Shown here piece after piece: positions 1 to 8,912 of a stretch of 64,000 bases of DNA. The stretch lies in contig CATLFX010000005.1 in the NCBI GenBank assembly GCA_949935795.1, positions 1 through 64,000 on the forward strand, in the 5' to 3' direction. The notes under the pieces were generated by a model. The model was not told where the DNA came from. It saw only the letters and a list, made by a program, of their open reading frames with translations, and did not search any database. The position numbers and the translations under genes are program-made. This DNA is from an uncultured Oscillospiraceae bacterium (GTDB lineage: Bacteria > Bacillota > Clostridia > Oscillospirales > Oscillospiraceae). Each line of letters begins with the position of its first letter. Position 1 is the first letter of the stretch.

Positions 1-109
1 CTTGTCTCTGCTTGTGCTTGGGGTTTTCGCAAATGACCATGACTTTGCCCTTGCGCTTGATGATCTTGCACTTCTCGCACATGGGCTTGACAGACGGTCT
101 GACTTTCAT
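1..109 (-). CDS. rpmJ: 50S ribosomal protein L36 (partial at window edge)
   Basis: Ribosomal protein L36 of the large subunit. Thirty-six residues are visible and only the last codon or so and the stop fall outside the window; the family is 37-38 aa. The sequence begins [15 protein letters not shown] and carries the zinc-binding set Cys-x2-Cys, then Cys and His (C11, C14, C27, H32), so this is the zinc-containing form. An AGGAGG site lies 8 bases before the ATG. It is the last gene seen of the minus-strand ribosomal operon, separated from infA by about 210 bp that hold a dispersed repeat; these two genes usually lie close together. Confidence 0.95.
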   Translation of the reverse strand, partial: MKVRPSVKPMCEKCKIIKRKGKVMVICENPKHKQRQ

Positions 110-185
110 GTTAATAACCTCCTGTACATGCCTGAATGGCCCCCACGAAGCCGAAGGCAAGGCCCCGGTTTCGCAGGTCGTTGAT

Positions 186-316
186 GTTGTCATGCTTCGC
201 CTGTTCACGACGCGCGGCTTCCCTCCGTCTCGGGCAAAACCCGCCCCGCCCTGCGCGGCTGGGCTTTTGCCCTCGCTCCGGTCCATCCGCGCTGCTCACG
301 ACGGCTCCGCACTTCT
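186..316. repeat. Dispersed intergenic repeat A, copy 1
   Basis: About 130 bp in the infA-rpmJ gap that match 6157-6291 over most of their length, with a third copy starting at 63978. The core is a hairpin: GGGCAAAACCC near 232-242 pairs with GGGCTTTTGCCC near 264-275. In copy 2 the outer G-C pair is A-T, so pairing is kept despite the change. No coding sense on either strand; the ORFs that cross it are not protein-like. The rest of the 110-319 gap shows nothing else. Confidence 0.85.
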
Positions 317-319
317 ATA

Positions 320-538
320 TTACTTAGAGCGCCAGGTAATTCTTCCACGGGTCAGGTCGTAGGGCGACATCTGAACCGTGACCTTGTCGCCGGGCAGGAT
401 GCGGATGAAGTTCATCCGCAGCTTCCCGGAGATGTGTGCTAAAATGATGTGTCCATTTCCAATGTCCACATTAAAAGTAGTGTTAGGCAGGGCCTCGGTG
501 ACGACGCCCTCCAACTCGATCATGTCGTCTTTTGCCAA
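320..538 (-). CDS. infA: Translation initiation factor IF-1
   Basis: IF-1, an S1/OB-fold protein of 72 aa, the normal length, which occupies the A site of the 30S subunit during initiation. The sequence is collinear with the family (…[18 protein letters not shown]…, ending [12 protein letters not shown]). The start is most likely TTG at 538: an ATG at 546 overlaps the stop of the upstream KOW gene but is in another frame, and GGAGG sits about 9 bases before the TTG. It therefore lies directly behind the KOW-domain gene and is probably translationally coupled to it. Confidence 0.95.
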   Translation of the reverse strand: MAKDDMIELEGVVTEALPNTTFNVDIGNGHIILAHISGKLRMNFIRILPGDKVTVQMSPYDLTRGRITWRSK

Positions 539-542
539 AGCG

Positions 543-818
543 TCATACCTCCAGTTGATCTCGGAACGCGGCCAGCGCCCGTCTCAGTGCCTTGTCTGAC
601 AGGGCTTCTCCCTGCTTCAGCTTTTGAATGGCGGGGTGGTCGGACCCCTCCAGGAGCTCTACATGGCGGGGTTTTTTGGCCTTGGGCCGGGCGATTCCGC
701 GCCGCTTGCCGTCACACAGCAGCAGCCGTCCCTCCTGGTCCCCGCCCACCACATAGAACAAGCCGCCCTTGTCCCGTCCGGCGGCGGCCCGGACGATCTG
801 ACCCATATAGTCAGTCAT
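543..818 (-). CDS. KOW-domain RNA-binding protein (L14E/L6E-like)
   Basis: Small 91-aa basic protein with an N-terminal KOW-type fold (about residues 5-50: [19 protein letters not shown]…[11 protein letters not shown]), the RNA-binding motif shared by L24, NusG and eukaryotic L14e/L6e. Firmicutes commonly carry such a gene between map and infA, as here. It overlaps the end of map by 8 bp and lies 4 bp from the infA TTG, so the three are translated as a block. The precise role is not established; a ribosome-associated function is inferred from the position. Confidence 0.85.
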   Translation of the reverse strand: MTDYMGQIVRAAAGRDKGGLFYVVGGDQEGRLLLCDGKRRGIARPKAKKPRHVELLEGSDHPAIQKLKQGEALSDKALRRALAAFRDQLEV

Positions 819-1584
819 AGGCCCCGTCCTCGGTGACGGTGGTGATCTCGGGCCCCTCCTCAGTGATGAGGATGGTGTTCTCGTAGTGGGCCGCCAGGGA
901 GCCGTCCGCTGTCACGGTGGTCCAGCCGTCCCGGAGCACCTTCACATGCCAGTCGCCGGCGCACACCATGGGTTCCACCGCGATGGCCATACCCGGCTGA
1001 AGCCGGGCGCCGTGTCCGGCGGGGCCGAAGTTGGGCACCTCGGGGGCCTCATGCATTTTGGTCCCCACACCGTGGCCCACGAAATCCCGGACCACGGAAT
1101 AGCCGTTTTTCTCCACGTATTTCTGGACAGCGTGGGAGATATCGGACACCCGGTTTCCGGGCGCGGCCTTTTCATAGCCCTCCCAGAAGCTCTGGCGGGT
1201 CACGTCGATCAGCCGCTGTGCCTCGTCGGAGATTGTTCCGCAGGGGTAGGTGGCGGCGCAGTCTCCGTGGAAGCCGCCGATATAGGCCCCCACGTCGATG
1301 CTGACGATATCTCCCTCCTTCAGCACAACGCCGGGAGAAGGAATGCCGTGGATAACCACCTGATTCACCGAGATGCAGGCGGAGGCGGGAAACCCGCCGT
1401 AGCCCAAAAAGGAGGGCTGTGCGCCGTGGCTGCGGATAAACCTGCGCACCGCCGTGTCGATCTCCTTGGTGGTGACGCCGGGGCGGACCATACTGCCCGC
1501 CAGCGCCCGGGCCTGGGCGGTAATCCGCCCGGCGCGGCGCATGGCGTCCTGTTCCCGAGGGGATTTCAGGGTAATGAGCTCCAT
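811..1584 (-). CDS. map: Type I methionine aminopeptidase
   Basis: Removes the initiator methionine from new proteins. 257 aa, typical for type I. The metal ligands are visible: Asp in SIDVGAYIGGFHGDCA (both aspartates), His in GHGVGTKMHEAP, Glu in VEPMVC and the terminal Glu in HYENTILITEEGPEI. The start chosen is ATG 1584, 2 bp past the adk stop, because homology begins at MELITLKSPRE; the upstream extension in this frame is a shadow of adk. Neighbours adk-map-KOW-infA are the standard Firmicutes order. Confidence 0.97.
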   Translation of the reverse strand: MELITLKSPREQDAMRRAGRITAQARALAGSMVRPGVTTKEIDTAVRRFIRSHGAQPSFLGYGGFPASACISVNQVVIHGIPSPGVVLKEGDIVSIDVGAYIGGFHGDCAATYPCGTISDEAQRLIDVTRQSFWEGYEKAAPGNRVSDISHAVQKYVEKNGYSVVRDFVGHGVGTKMHEAPEVPNFGPAGHGARLQPGMAIAVEPMVCAGDWHVKVLRDGWTTVTADGSLAAHYENTILITEEGPEITTVTEDGAYD

Positions 1585-1586
1585 AA

Positions 1587-2219
1587 TCAGATCCCCAGTG
1601 CGTCTACGATAGCCTTGGTGGTGGCCTCGATGCCGGACTGGAACGCCACCGGCTTGAGTACGCCCCGCTTGGCGTAGAACTCCTTCAGCGGCTCGGTCTG
1701 GCTGTGGTACACGTCGAGGCGGCTCTGAACGGTCTCGGGCTTGTCGTCGTCCCGCTGGACCAGGGCCGCGCCGCAGGCGTCGCATACGCCCTCCGTCTTA
1801 GGAGGCGCGGCCACCACGTGATAGGTGGCTCCGCAGGCGGTGCAGGCCCGCCGTCCGGTCATGCGGTTCATGATCTCCGAATCGGGGACCTCGATGTCCA
1901 GCACGCAGTCGAATTTGACGTCTGCCTTTTCCAAGGCCTCGGCCTGGGGGATGGTGCGGGGCACGCCGTCCAGGATGAACCCGTTCCGGCAGTCGGCCTC
2001 GCCCAGCCGCTCCACGATGATGTCGATGATGACCTGGTCGGGCACCAGCTGCCCCGCGTCCATGTAACGCTTGGCCTCAAGCCCCACGGGCGTGCCGTTT
2101 TTCACGGCAGCCCGCAGGATATTGCCTGTGGAAATGGTGGGAATGCCCAGCCGCTGGCTGAGGATGGCGGCCTGCGTCCCTTTACCGGCGCCGGGGGCGC
2201 CAAACATGATCAGTCTCAT
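1587..2219 (-). CDS. adk: Adenylate kinase
   Basis: Interconverts ATP+AMP and 2 ADP. 210 aa. P-loop GAPGAGKGT at residues 7-15, AMP-binding STGN and the arginine-bearing segment [15 protein letters not shown], and a LID with four cysteines in two Cys-x2-Cys pairs (CTACG and CDACG), the zinc-binding long form found in Gram-positives. One oddity: the normally invariant Phe of DGFPRT is Val here. It follows secY by 16 bp and precedes map by 2 bp in the spc-alpha operon, as in Bacillus and clostridia. Confidence 0.97.
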   Translation of the reverse strand: MRLIMFGAPGAGKGTQAAILSQRLGIPTISTGNILRAAVKNGTPVGLEAKRYMDAGQLVPDQVIIDIIVERLGEADCRNGFILDGVPRTIPQAEALEKADVKFDCVLDIEVPDSEIMNRMTGRRACTACGATYHVVAAPPKTEGVCDACGAALVQRDDDKPETVQSRLDVYHSQTEPLKEFYAKRGVLKPVAFQSGIEATTKAIVDALGI

Positions 2220-2235
2220 AGTCCTGCCTCCACGT

Positions 2236-3585
2236 TTATTCGAGGAAGCCCTTGTAGTGGCGCATCATGAGCTGGGCCTCCAAAGCCTTGACAGTCTCCA
2301 GGGCCACGCCCACCACAATGATGACGGAGGTGCCGCCGATGGCCAGACTCTGGCCCGCGCTGCTCCCGGCCACCATCATGATGTTGCCCACGATGGTGGG
2401 CAGCAGGGCCACCACGGCCAGATAGAGCGCGCCGAACATGGTGACCCGGGACACCACCTTGCTGAGGAAGTCGCTGGTGGGCTTGCCCGGGCGGAAGCCG
2501 GGGATGAACCCGCCGTTCTTCTTCAGGTTGTTGGCGACCTCAACGGGGTTGAACTGGATGGTGTTGTAGAAATAGCTGAACATGACGATCAGCAGGAAAT
2601 AGACGATGCAGTACACCCAGCCCCGGGAGTCGAACACCTTGAGGAAGGTATTCCAGCCGCTGCCCTCGGTCTGGGCGGAGGGCACGAACATGCCGATGGT
2701 GGCGGGGATGGACGCGATGGACTGGGCGAAGATGATGGGCAGAACGCCGGACATATTCACCTTGATGGGCAGGTGGCTGGACTGGCCGCCGTACATCTTC
2801 CGGCCCACCACCCGCTTGGCGTACTGCACGGGGATGCGCCGCTCGGAGTTGTCCATGAAGACGATGAAGGCCACCAGCAGCAGCATACCGGCCGCGATGA
2901 GCAGGATAAAGGCGGGATGGAGCACCATGCTGGTCTCCGGGTCGGCGCCGCTCATCCAGGCGACCACGCCCATATAGATGGTGTACACCATGTGGGGCAC
3001 GCGGCCCACGATGCCGGCGAACAGGATGATGGAGATGCCGTTGCCCACGCCGAACTCGGTGATCTGCTCGCCCAGCCACATGAGGAAGGCGGAGCCGGCC
3101 ACGAAGGCGGCGATAATGACAAAGGCGGGCCACACGCCCTGAGCGGTGAGCAGGGGCTGACCGCCGAAGCTGTTGGCGCGGATGAAGGTGTAGTAGCCAA
3201 AGGCCTGGATCAGGGCGATGGCCACGGTGGCGTAGCGGGTGATGGCGGCGATCTTCTTTTTGCCCTCCTCGCCGCCCTCCTTCTGGAGCCGCTCCAGGGC
3301 GGGGATGGCGATGGTCAGCAGCTGGATGATGATGGAGCTGTTGATATAGGGCTGGATGGACAGGGCGAACACCGTGGCCTGGGAGAAGGCGTCGCCGCTC
3401 ATCACGTTGAGCAGGCCGAAGATGCTGGCGGACTGGCTCTGGATATAGTCGCTGAGGAACTCCGTGTTGATGAAAGGCACCGGGATGGCGGAGCCCACCC
3501 GGAAGATGAGCAGGGCGAACACGGTGAACATCAGCTTATTGCGCAGCTCGGGCACCTTCCAGGCGTTGCGGATGGTCTGAATCAT
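2236..3585 (-). CDS. secY: Preprotein translocase subunit SecY
   Basis: Central pore of the SecYEG translocon in the cytoplasmic membrane; partner of the SecA encoded at 47042. 449 aa with about ten hydrophobic segments. Recognisable features are the N-terminal [12 protein letters not shown], the plug/TM2 region, the cytoplasmic loop [23 protein letters not shown] that contacts ribosome/SecA, and the [17 protein letters not shown] loop. It sits 2 bp from rplO and is followed by adk, the conserved gram-positive order. Confidence 0.98.
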   Translation of the reverse strand: MIQTIRNAWKVPELRNKLMFTVFALLIFRVGSAIPVPFINTEFLSDYIQSQSASIFGLLNVMSGDAFSQATVFALSIQPYINSSIIIQLLTIAIPALERLQKEGGEEGKKKIAAITRYATVAIALIQAFGYYTFIRANSFGGQPLLTAQGVWPAFVIIAAFVAGSAFLMWLGEQITEFGVGNGISIILFAGIVGRVPHMVYTIYMGVVAWMSGADPETSMVLHPAFILLIAAGMLLLVAFIVFMDNSERRIPVQYAKRVVGRKMYGGQSSHLPIKVNMSGVLPIIFAQSIASIPATIGMFVPSAQTEGSGWNTFLKVFDSRGWVYCIVYFLLIVMFSYFYNTIQFNPVEVANNLKKNGGFIPGFRPGKPTSDFLSKVVSRVTMFGALYLAVVALLPTIVGNIMMVAGSSAGQSLAIGGTSVIIVVGVALETVKALEAQLMMRHYKGFLE

Positions 3586-3587
3586 GC

Positions 3588-4028
3588 TCAGATCACCTCC
3601 GCAGTACCGCCCGCCTTTTCGATCTTCTCCTTGGCAGAGGCGGAGAACGCGGAAGCCCGAACAGTGAGCTTCTTGGTCAATTCCCCGTTGCCCAGGACCT
3701 TGACGCCGTACTCACACTTGGAAATGATACCCTTTTCCAGCAGGTCGCAAACATTGACCACGGCGCCGTCGTCGAACTTGTTCAGGGCGGAGACGTTGAT
3801 GGCCTCCAGGCGCTTGGCGAAGATGTTGTTGAAGCCCCGCTTGGGCAGGCGGCGGGCCAGAGGCATCTGGCCGCCCTCAAACCCGATGCGGACGCCGCCG
3901 CCGGAACGGGCCCACTGGCCCTTGTGGCCGCGGCCGGCGGTCTTGCCGTTGCCGGAGCCGGGGCCGCGCCCCTTGCGCTTGCCCACCTGGGTGGAGCCGG
4001 GGGCGGGAGACAGTTCATGCAGATTCAT
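3588..4028 (-). CDS. rplO: 50S ribosomal protein L15
   Basis: 146 aa, the usual length. The Gly-rich basic N-terminal part ([20 protein letters not shown] and onward) extends into the 23S core, and the C-terminal globular domain follows ([15 protein letters not shown]…). The start is ATG 4028, preceded by GGAGGTG at 6-7 bases; an ORF start 15 bases upstream has no such site. Lies between rpmD and secY. Confidence 0.97.
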   Translation of the reverse strand: MNLHELSPAPGSTQVGKRKGRGPGSGNGKTAGRGHKGQWARSGGGVRIGFEGGQMPLARRLPKRGFNNIFAKRLEAINVSALNKFDDGAVVNVCDLLEKGIISKCEYGVKVLGNGELTKKLTVRASAFSASAKEKIEKAGGTAEVI

Positions 4029-4042
4029 GGTCAGCACCTCCA

Positions 4043-4228
4043 TTAGGCGTTCTCGGTCACCTGGAGCAGGTAACCGATATGGGCGATCTTGCCCCGGGTA
4101 GCCTCGTTGTCGGGCTGCACGGTGGTGTCGCCGATCTTGCGCAGGCCCAGGGCCTCGGCGGTGGCCTTATGCTTGGCCAGACGGCCGTTCAGGCTCTTGA
4201 CGAGCTTGATGTTGATGGTTTTAGCCAT
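4043..4228 (-). CDS. rpmD: 50S ribosomal protein L30
   Basis: 61-aa L30 ([33 protein letters not shown]…), a small single-domain ferredoxin-like-fold protein of the large subunit, normal length. The ATG at 4228 is chosen because family homology begins there; the upstream open frame is a shadow of rpsE. Intergenic distance to rplO is 14 bp. Confidence 0.97.
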   Translation of the reverse strand: MAKTINIKLVKSLNGRLAKHKATAEALGLRKIGDTTVQPDNEATRGKIAHIGYLLQVTENA

Positions 4229-4242
4229 TGTCTTGAGCCTCC

Positions 4243-4743
4243 TTAACCTAAGATCTCTTCCACGCTCTTGCCGCGGATGCGCGCGACTTCGGCGGGGCTG
4301 CGCAGGGACTTGAGCCCCTCCATGGTGGCGGCCACCACGTTCTGGGGGTTGTTGGTGCGCAGGCACTTGGCGCGGATGTCGGACACGCCCGCGGCCTCCA
4401 TGACGGCGCGCACGGGGCCGCCGGCGATGATGCCGGTACCCTTGCTGGCGGGCTTGAGGAGGACGCGGCCGGCGCCGAACTCGCCGATGACCTCGTGGGG
4501 GATGGTGGTGCCGGACAGGGTGATCTTCACCATGTTCTTCTTGGCGTCCTCAATGCCCTTGCGGATGGCCTCGGCCACTTCGGCGGCCTTGCCCAGGCCG
4601 TAGCCCACCTTGCCCTTCTCATCGCCGATGACGACCAGAGCGGAGAACTTGGCCACGCGGCCGCCCTTGACGGTCTTGGAAACGCGGTTCAGGTACACGA
4701 CCTTCTCCACGAACTCTTTGGGTTCTCTTTCAAAACGAGCCAT
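4243..4743 (-). CDS. rpsE: 30S ribosomal protein S5
   Basis: 166 aa. N-terminal double-stranded-RNA-binding-like domain ([22 protein letters not shown]) and C-terminal domain ([19 protein letters not shown]). S5 takes part in translational accuracy and mRNA unwinding at the entry tunnel. A strong AGGAGG precedes the ATG at 4743. Lies between rplR and rpmD in canonical spc order. Confidence 0.98.
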   Translation of the reverse strand: MARFEREPKEFVEKVVYLNRVSKTVKGGRVAKFSALVVIGDEKGKVGYGLGKAAEVAEAIRKGIEDAKKNMVKITLSGTTIPHEVIGEFGAGRVLLKPASKGTGIIAGGPVRAVMEAAGVSDIRAKCLRTNNPQNVVAATMEGLKSLRSPAEVARIRGKSVEEILG

Positions 4744-4760
4744 TCTTTTTTCCTCCTCCC

Positions 4761-5120
4761 TTAGAACTGCAGGCCGCCCTCGCGGGCGCCCTCGGCCAGA
4801 GCCTTCACGCGGCCGTGGTACAGGTAGCCGCCGCGGTCGAAGACCACGGCCTCGATGCCCTTGTCCTTGGCGCGCTGGGCGATGGCCTCGCCCACCTTCT
4901 TGGCGGCCTCACAATTGCTGCCGGGGCCCTCGAAGCCCTTCTCCTGGGAGGACGCGGAGACCAGGGTGACGCCCTTGGTATCGTCGATGATCTGGGCGTA
5001 GATGTTGGTCTCGCTGCGGAACACGTTCAGGCGGGGACGCTCGGGGGTGCCGGACACCTTGCCGCGAACGCGCTTATGACGGTGCAGGCGCTGAGCCTTG
5101 GTATTGGGACGGTTGATCAT
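4761..5120 (-). CDS. rplR: 50S ribosomal protein L18
   Basis: 119 aa; L18 binds 5S rRNA with L5 in the central protuberance. Starts at [24 protein letters not shown], the family N-terminus. A GTG three codons upstream (5129) is in frame but overlaps the AAGGAGG site, so ATG 5120 is preferred. C-terminus [17 protein letters not shown] is typical. Confidence 0.97.
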   Translation of the reverse strand: MINRPNTKAQRLHRHKRVRGKVSGTPERPRLNVFRSETNIYAQIIDDTKGVTLVSASSQEKGFEGPGSNCEAAKKVGEAIAQRAKDKGIEAVVFDRGGYLYHGRVKALAEGAREGGLQF

Positions 5121-5138
5121 AATCGGCACACCTCCTTA

Positions 5139-5684
5139 TTATTTCTTGACGCCGGTCTTACCAACCTTGCGGCGGATGACCTCGTCGGAATATTTAATGC
5201 CTTTACCCTTATAGGGCTCGGGGGGACGCTTCTCCCGGACCTCGGCGGCGAACTGGCCCACCAGCTGCTTGTCGGAGCCGGAGATGACGATCTGGTTGGC
5301 GGTGGGGGTCTCCACGGTGATGCCCGCGGGGGCCTCCATGACGACCTGATGGGAGAAGCCCAGGTTCATGACCAGCTTGCCGCCCTCCATGGCCACGCGG
5401 TAGCCCACGCCGTTGACGTCCAGGGTCTTTTTGAACCCGTCGGTGACGCCCACCACCATGTTGTGGAGCAGGGAGCGGGTCAGCCCGTGGAGGGAGCGGT
5501 TCTCCTTCAAATCGTTGGGACGGGTGACATGCAGCTCGGCCCCCTCCTGCTTGATGGTCATGGCGGGGTGCAGCTGCTGGGTGAGGGCGCCCTTGGGGCC
5601 CTTCACGGTGACGAGGTTGTTATCCTCGATCTTGATCTCCACGCCGGCGGGAACGGCGATAGGAGCTCTGCCAATTCTAGACAT
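5139..5684 (-). CDS. rplF: 50S ribosomal protein L6
   Basis: 181 aa, two repeated domains. The C-terminal signature PPEPYKGKGIKYSDEVIRRK is present, followed by VGKTGVKK. L6 lies near the GTPase-associated centre. Start at MSRIGRAPIAVPAG with AAGGAGGGTT upstream. Preceded by rpsH (14 bp) and followed by rplR. Confidence 0.98.
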   Translation of the reverse strand: MSRIGRAPIAVPAGVEIKIEDNNLVTVKGPKGALTQQLHPAMTIKQEGAELHVTRPNDLKENRSLHGLTRSLLHNMVVGVTDGFKKTLDVNGVGYRVAMEGGKLVMNLGFSHQVVMEAPAGITVETPTANQIVISGSDKQLVGQFAAEVREKRPPEPYKGKGIKYSDEVIRRKVGKTGVKK

Positions 5685-5698
5685 TCCTATAACCCTCC

Positions 5699-6100
5699 TT
5701 ACCAGACGAACGCCAGGACTTCGCCGCCGACATGGGCCTCCCGGGCCTTTTTGTCGGTCATGACGCCCTTGGACGTGGACACGATGGCGATGCCCAGGCC
5801 GCGGAGCACCCGGGGCAGCTCCTCAGCGCCGGCGTAGACGCGCAGGCCGGGCTTGGACACCCGGCGCAGGTTGGTGATGACCTTCTCCTTGCCGGGCTGG
5901 ATATACTTCAAAGTGATGCGGATGACGCCCTGGGTCCCATCGTTGATGGTCTGGAAGTTCTTGATATAGCCCTCGTCCAGCAGGATCTGGGCGATGGCCT
6001 TCTTCATGTTGGAAGCGGGAACATCCACGGTGTCATGCTTGGCGTTGTTCGCGTTGCGGATGCGGGTGAGCATATCCGCAATGGGATCGGTGATTTGCAT
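5699..6100 (-). CDS. rpsH: 30S ribosomal protein S8
   Basis: 133 aa. Typical start [18 protein letters not shown] and C-terminal signature [18 protein letters not shown]…[10 protein letters not shown]8 organises the 16S central domain and in E. coli represses the spc operon. It is separated from rpsN by 364 bp instead of the usual few bases, so its transcription must either read through a structured insert or restart there. Confidence 0.98.
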   Translation of the reverse strand: MQITDPIADMLTRIRNANNAKHDTVDVPASNMKKAIAQILLDEGYIKNFQTINDGTQGVIRITLKYIQPGKEKVITNLRRVSKPGLRVYAGAEELPRVLRGLGIAIVSTSKGVMTDKKAREAHVGGEVLAFVW

Positions 6101-6464
6101 GAGACTTTACCTCCTGTTAAGATTACCGAAAGTGTCGGAGCGGCTGGGCGTGCGTTGTTGTCACGCTCTGCCTGTTCGCGACGCGCGGCTTCCCTACGAC
6201 TCAGGCAAAACCCATCCGGGCCTGCGGCCCTCCTTGGGCTTTTGCCTTCGCTTCGGTCCATCCGCGCTGCTCACGACGGCTCCGCGCTTCTCGGTGCAGA
6301 CGGAAAGGTATCCGCGGGTAGGCATCATCCGCAGACCTGTTATCCGCCTTTTCCCTCGCTGGGGGTCTCTGAACGCGGCGCATTTTGCTGAATTTTGTAA
6401 GCGCCATATAACAGGCCCACAGGCGGGAGCCGAAACTCCCGCCTCTGGACGAGTTACCATGAAA
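6101..6464 (-). other. 364-bp insert between rpsN and rpsH
   Basis: No gene is supported here. It holds repeat A copy 2 (6157-6291) and, close to rpsN, a perfect hairpin GGCGGGAG/CTCCCGCC at about 6424-6446 without a clear T-run on the minus strand. No convincing minus-strand promoter was found by eye. The spc operon is normally uninterrupted at this point. Confidence 0.7.
6157..6291. repeat. Dispersed intergenic repeat A, copy 2
   Basis: Same orientation as copy 1 at 186-316. Shared blocks include GACGCGCGGCTTCCCT, a variable loop between AGGCAAAACCC and GGGCTTTTGCCT, and GGTCCATCCGCGCTGCTCA. The loop sequences differ between copies while stem pairing is preserved, suggesting a selected structure or recent copying of a hairpin element. 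Confidence 0.85.
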
Positions 6465-6650
6465 TTACCAAGAGGCCTTCTTGACCCCGGGAATCTCGCC
6501 CTTGTACGCCAGCTCGCGGAAGCAGATACGGCAGATGCCGTAATTGCGCAGGTAGGCGTGGGGGCGGCCGCAGATTTTGCAGCGGTTGTAGCGGCGGCTG
6601 GAGAACTTGGGCTCAGCCTGCTGCTTGTTGATCATGGACTTTTTGGCCAT
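6465..6650 (-). CDS. rpsN: 30S ribosomal protein S14, zinc-binding type Z
   Basis: 61 aa, the short zinc form of S14. Two Cys-x2-Cys pairs (CKICG and CRICF) coordinate zinc; ends [11 protein letters not shown] as is usual. Start [16 protein letters not shown] with a good AGGAGG. Follows rplE by 19 bp. Confidence 0.98.
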   Translation of the reverse strand: MAKKSMINKQQAEPKFSSRRYNRCKICGRPHAYLRNYGICRICFRELAYKGEIPGVKKASW

Positions 6651-6669
6651 AGCAGTTATCCTCCCTCTC

Positions 6670-7281
6670 TCAGCCGTTTTCGGTGTGGAACGGAGCGCCC
6701 AGCAGCGTCAGCAGCTCCTTGGCCTCCTCGTCGGTCTTGGCGGTGGTGCAGATGACCACGTCCATGCCGCGGATCTTGTCGATCTTGTCGTACTCGATCT
6801 CGGGGAAGATCAGCTGCTCCTTCAGGCCCAGGGCGTAGTTGCCCCGGCCGTCGAAGGCGTTGGGGTTGATGCCCCGGAAGTCGCGGACGCGGGGCAGGGC
6901 CACGTTGAACAGGCGGTCCATGAACTCCCACATCTTGTCCTGGCGCAGGGTGACCTTAGCGCCGATGGGCATATCCTTGCGGATCTTGAAGTTGGCGATG
7001 GGCTTCTTGGTCTTGGTGATGATGGGCTTCTGGCCGGTGATGGCGGTGAGGTCGGCCACTACGCTGTCCAGCACCTTCACATTGTCCTTGGCCTCGCCGC
7101 AGCCGCAGTTGACCACAATCTTGGCGATGCGGGGGATCTCCATGACGGACTTGTAGCCGAACTTCTGCATGAGAGCCGGAGCGACATCCGCCTGGTACTT
7201 TGCCTTCAGGTTCGGCACCTTCTTCTCGACGGGGGCGGCAGGGGCCTGCTCCTCAGCGGGGGCTTTCTTTTCCTTAGCCAT
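6670..7281 (-). CDS. rplE: 50S ribosomal protein L5 with N-terminal extension
   Basis: L5 binds 5S rRNA and contacts the P-site tRNA. The core (from about residue 23, [31 protein letters not shown]) is standard and ends with [15 protein letters not shown]. The protein is 203 aa against about 179-180 for the family; the excess is a 22-residue Lys/Glu/Ala/Pro-rich N-terminal tail. The ATG at 7281 has a good Shine-Dalgarno (GAGGAGTG) and no internal Met with a ribosome site fits better, so the tail appears to be translated. Confidence 0.96.
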   Translation of the reverse strand: MAKEKKAPAEEQAPAAPVEKKVPNLKAKYQADVAPALMQKFGYKSVMEIPRIAKIVVNCGCGEAKDNVKVLDSVVADLTAITGQKPIITKTKKPIANFKIRKDMPIGAKVTLRQDKMWEFMDRLFNVALPRVRDFRGINPNAFDGRGNYALGLKEQLIFPEIEYDKIDKIRGMDVVICTTAKTDEEAKELLTLLGAPFHTENG

Positions 7282-7303
7282 GTGAATTCACTCCTCCTCT
7301 CTC

Positions 7304-7615
7304 TCAGATCTCGGCGCCGCAGTGCTTGCACACGCGGACCTTCTTGCCGCCCTCCACCTTGTGGGCGGGGCGGGTGGGCTTATTGCACTTGGGGCACACG
7401 GTCATGACCTTGCAGGCGTAGATGGGGGTCTCCTTCTGGATGATGCCGCCCTCTTCGCCCTGCTGGCGGGGCTTCTGGTGCTTGGAGGCCAGGTTGACCT
7501 TCTCCACGATGACCTTGCCGCCCTTGGGGTCCACGGACAGAACCTTGCCCTGCTTGCCCTTGTCCTTGCCGGACAGGACCACCACGGTGTCGTTCTTCTT
7601 CACGTTCATACTCAT
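7304..7615 (-). CDS. rplX: 50S ribosomal protein L24
   Basis: 103 aa. N-terminal KOW motif ([21 protein letters not shown]) and a C-terminal zinc-ribbon-like part with [12 protein letters not shown] and CKHCG, four cysteines in two pairs. L24 nucleates 50S assembly. Either ATG 7615 or ATG 7609 could be used; GGGGGT favours the first and GAGG the second. Confidence 0.96.
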   Translation of the reverse strand: MSMNVKKNDTVVVLSGKDKGKQGKVLSVDPKGGKVIVEKVNLASKHQKPRQQGEEGGIIQKETPIYACKVMTVCPKCNKPTRPAHKVEGGKKVRVCKHCGAEI

Positions 7616-7629
7616 ACCTCGCTACCCCC

Positions 7630-7998
7630 TTACAGCACTTCGGGAGCCAGGGACAGGATCTTCATGTAATCCTTGTCGCGCAGCTCGCGGGCCACCGGGC
7701 CAAAGATACGGGTGCCCCGGGGGTTCTTGTCCTCCTTGATGAGGACGGCGGCGTTGTCGTCAAAGCGGACGTAGCTGCCGTCGGGGCGGCGCACGCCCCG
7801 GGCGGAGCGGACGATGACGGCCTTGACCACCTCGCCCTTTTTCACCTGGCCGCCGGGCGCGGCCTTCCGCACGGAGGCCACCACCACGTCGCCGATGTTG
7901 CCGAACCGGCGCCGGGACCCGCCCAGCACACGGATGGTCTTGATCTCTTTGGCGCCGGTATTATCGGCCACCTTCAGATAGCTTTCTTCTTGGATCAT
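7630..7998 (-). CDS. rplN: 50S ribosomal protein L14
   Basis: 122 aa, exact family length. [19 protein letters not shown] at the N-terminus and the signature [20 protein letters not shown] are clear. L14 forms an intersubunit bridge. Lies 14 bp after rpsQ. Confidence 0.98.
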   Translation of the reverse strand: MIQEESYLKVADNTGAKEIKTIRVLGGSRRRFGNIGDVVVASVRKAAPGGQVKKGEVVKAVIVRSARGVRRPDGSYVRFDDNAAVLIKEDKNPRGTRIFGPVARELRDKDYMKILSLAPEVL

Positions 7999-8012
7999 AC
8001 TGGCACCTCCTT

Positions 8013-8276
8013 TTACTTCGCCTTCTCGAGGATTTCAACCACGCGCCAGCGCTTGTCCTTGGACAGGGGGCGGGTCTCCATCACGCGGACGCGGTCGCCC
8101 ACGCCGCACTCGTTGTTCTCATCGTGGGCCTTCAGCTTGTAGGTCCGCTTTACGATCTTCTTGTACAGAGGATGGGCCACGCGGTCGGCGATGGCGACCA
8201 CAACGGTCTTGTCCATCTTGTCCGAAACCACCAGGCCGACTCTGGTCTTACGAGAAGAGGTTCTCACTTCACTCAT
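8013..8276 (-). CDS. rpsQ: 30S ribosomal protein S17
   Basis: 87 aa OB-fold protein that binds 16S rRNA. Core motifs [20 protein letters not shown] and [25 protein letters not shown] are those of S17. Start ATG 8276 with AAGGAGGAG upstream; 13 bp from rpmC. Confidence 0.98.
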   Translation of the reverse strand: MSEVRTSSRKTRVGLVVSDKMDKTVVVAIADRVAHPLYKKIVKRTYKLKAHDENNECGVGDRVRVMETRPLSKDKRWRVVEILEKAK

Positions 8277-8289
8277 CGTTTACTCCTCC

Positions 8290-8487
8290 TTATCGGCCCT
8301 GCTGCTCACGCAGGATGGTCTTGACGCGGGCGATGTCCTTCTTGACCTCCGCGATGCGGATGGGGTTGTCGAGCTGATTGGTGGCGTGCTGAAGACGGAG
8401 GTTGAACAGGTCCTTCTTCAGCTCCACCAGCTTGGCGTCCAGCTCGGCGGCGCTCATCTTACGCACTTCGACTGCCTTCATCTTCAT
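8290..8487 (-). CDS. rpmC: 50S ribosomal protein L29
   Basis: 65 aa, an all-helical protein near the exit tunnel that contributes to the SRP/trigger-factor docking site. Motif [20 protein letters not shown] is diagnostic. Its ATG overlaps the rplP stop as ATGA (4 bp), giving translational coupling. Confidence 0.97.
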   Translation of the reverse strand: MKMKAVEVRKMSAAELDAKLVELKKDLFNLRLQHATNQLDNPIRIAEVKKDIARVKTILREQQGR

Positions 8488-8912
8488 TCACCACCCTTCT
8501 CCTCAGTCTCTTTCTTGACGATTTTGCACTTGATGGGCAGCTTATGGCTGGCCAGGCGCAGGGCCTCGCGGGCGGTCTCCTCGGGGACGCCCGCGATCTC
8601 GAACATGACGCGGCCGGGCTTGACCACGGCCACCCACCCCTCGGGGGCGCCCTTACCGGAACCCATACGGGTACCCAGCGCCTTCTTGGTGATGGGCTTG
8701 TCGGGGAAGATCTTGATCCAGACCTTGCCGCCGCGCTTGGTGTAGCGGGTCATGGCCACACGGGCGGCCTCGATCTGGTTGCCGGTGATCCAGGCGGGCT
8801 CGGCGGCCTGGAGGCCCCACTCGCCGTAGGAGACCTTGCTGCCGCGGGTGGCGGTGCCGGTCATGCGGCCGCGGTGGACGCGGCGGTACTTTACTCTCTT
8901 AGGCAGCAGCAT
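8484..8912 (-). CDS. rplP: 50S ribosomal protein L16
   Basis: 142 aa. Starts [19 protein letters not shown] and carries the family signature [13 protein letters not shown]16 helps position the A-site tRNA. The ATG shares one base with the rpsC stop (TAATG) and its own stop overlaps the rpmC start, so rpsC-rplP-rpmC are coupled. Confidence 0.98.
   Translation of the reverse strand: MLLPKRVKYRRVHRGRMTGTATRGSKVSYGEWGLQAAEPAWITGNQIEAARVAMTRYTKRGGKVWIKIFPDKPITKKALGTRMGSGKGAPEGWVAVVKPGRVMFEIAGVPEETAREALRLASHKLPIKCKIVKKETEEKGGE

Noticed and set aside
1587-2219. Adenylate kinase as inactive because DGFPRT reads DGVPRT
   Set aside because: All catalytic arginines, the P-loop and the zinc Cys set are intact; Phe to Val is a mild change in a non-catalytic position.
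6194-6460. Short minus-strand frames (88 and 68 aa) between rpsN and rpsH
   Set aside because: They run through repeat A, lack ribosome sites and read as frame-shifted hairpin sequence.
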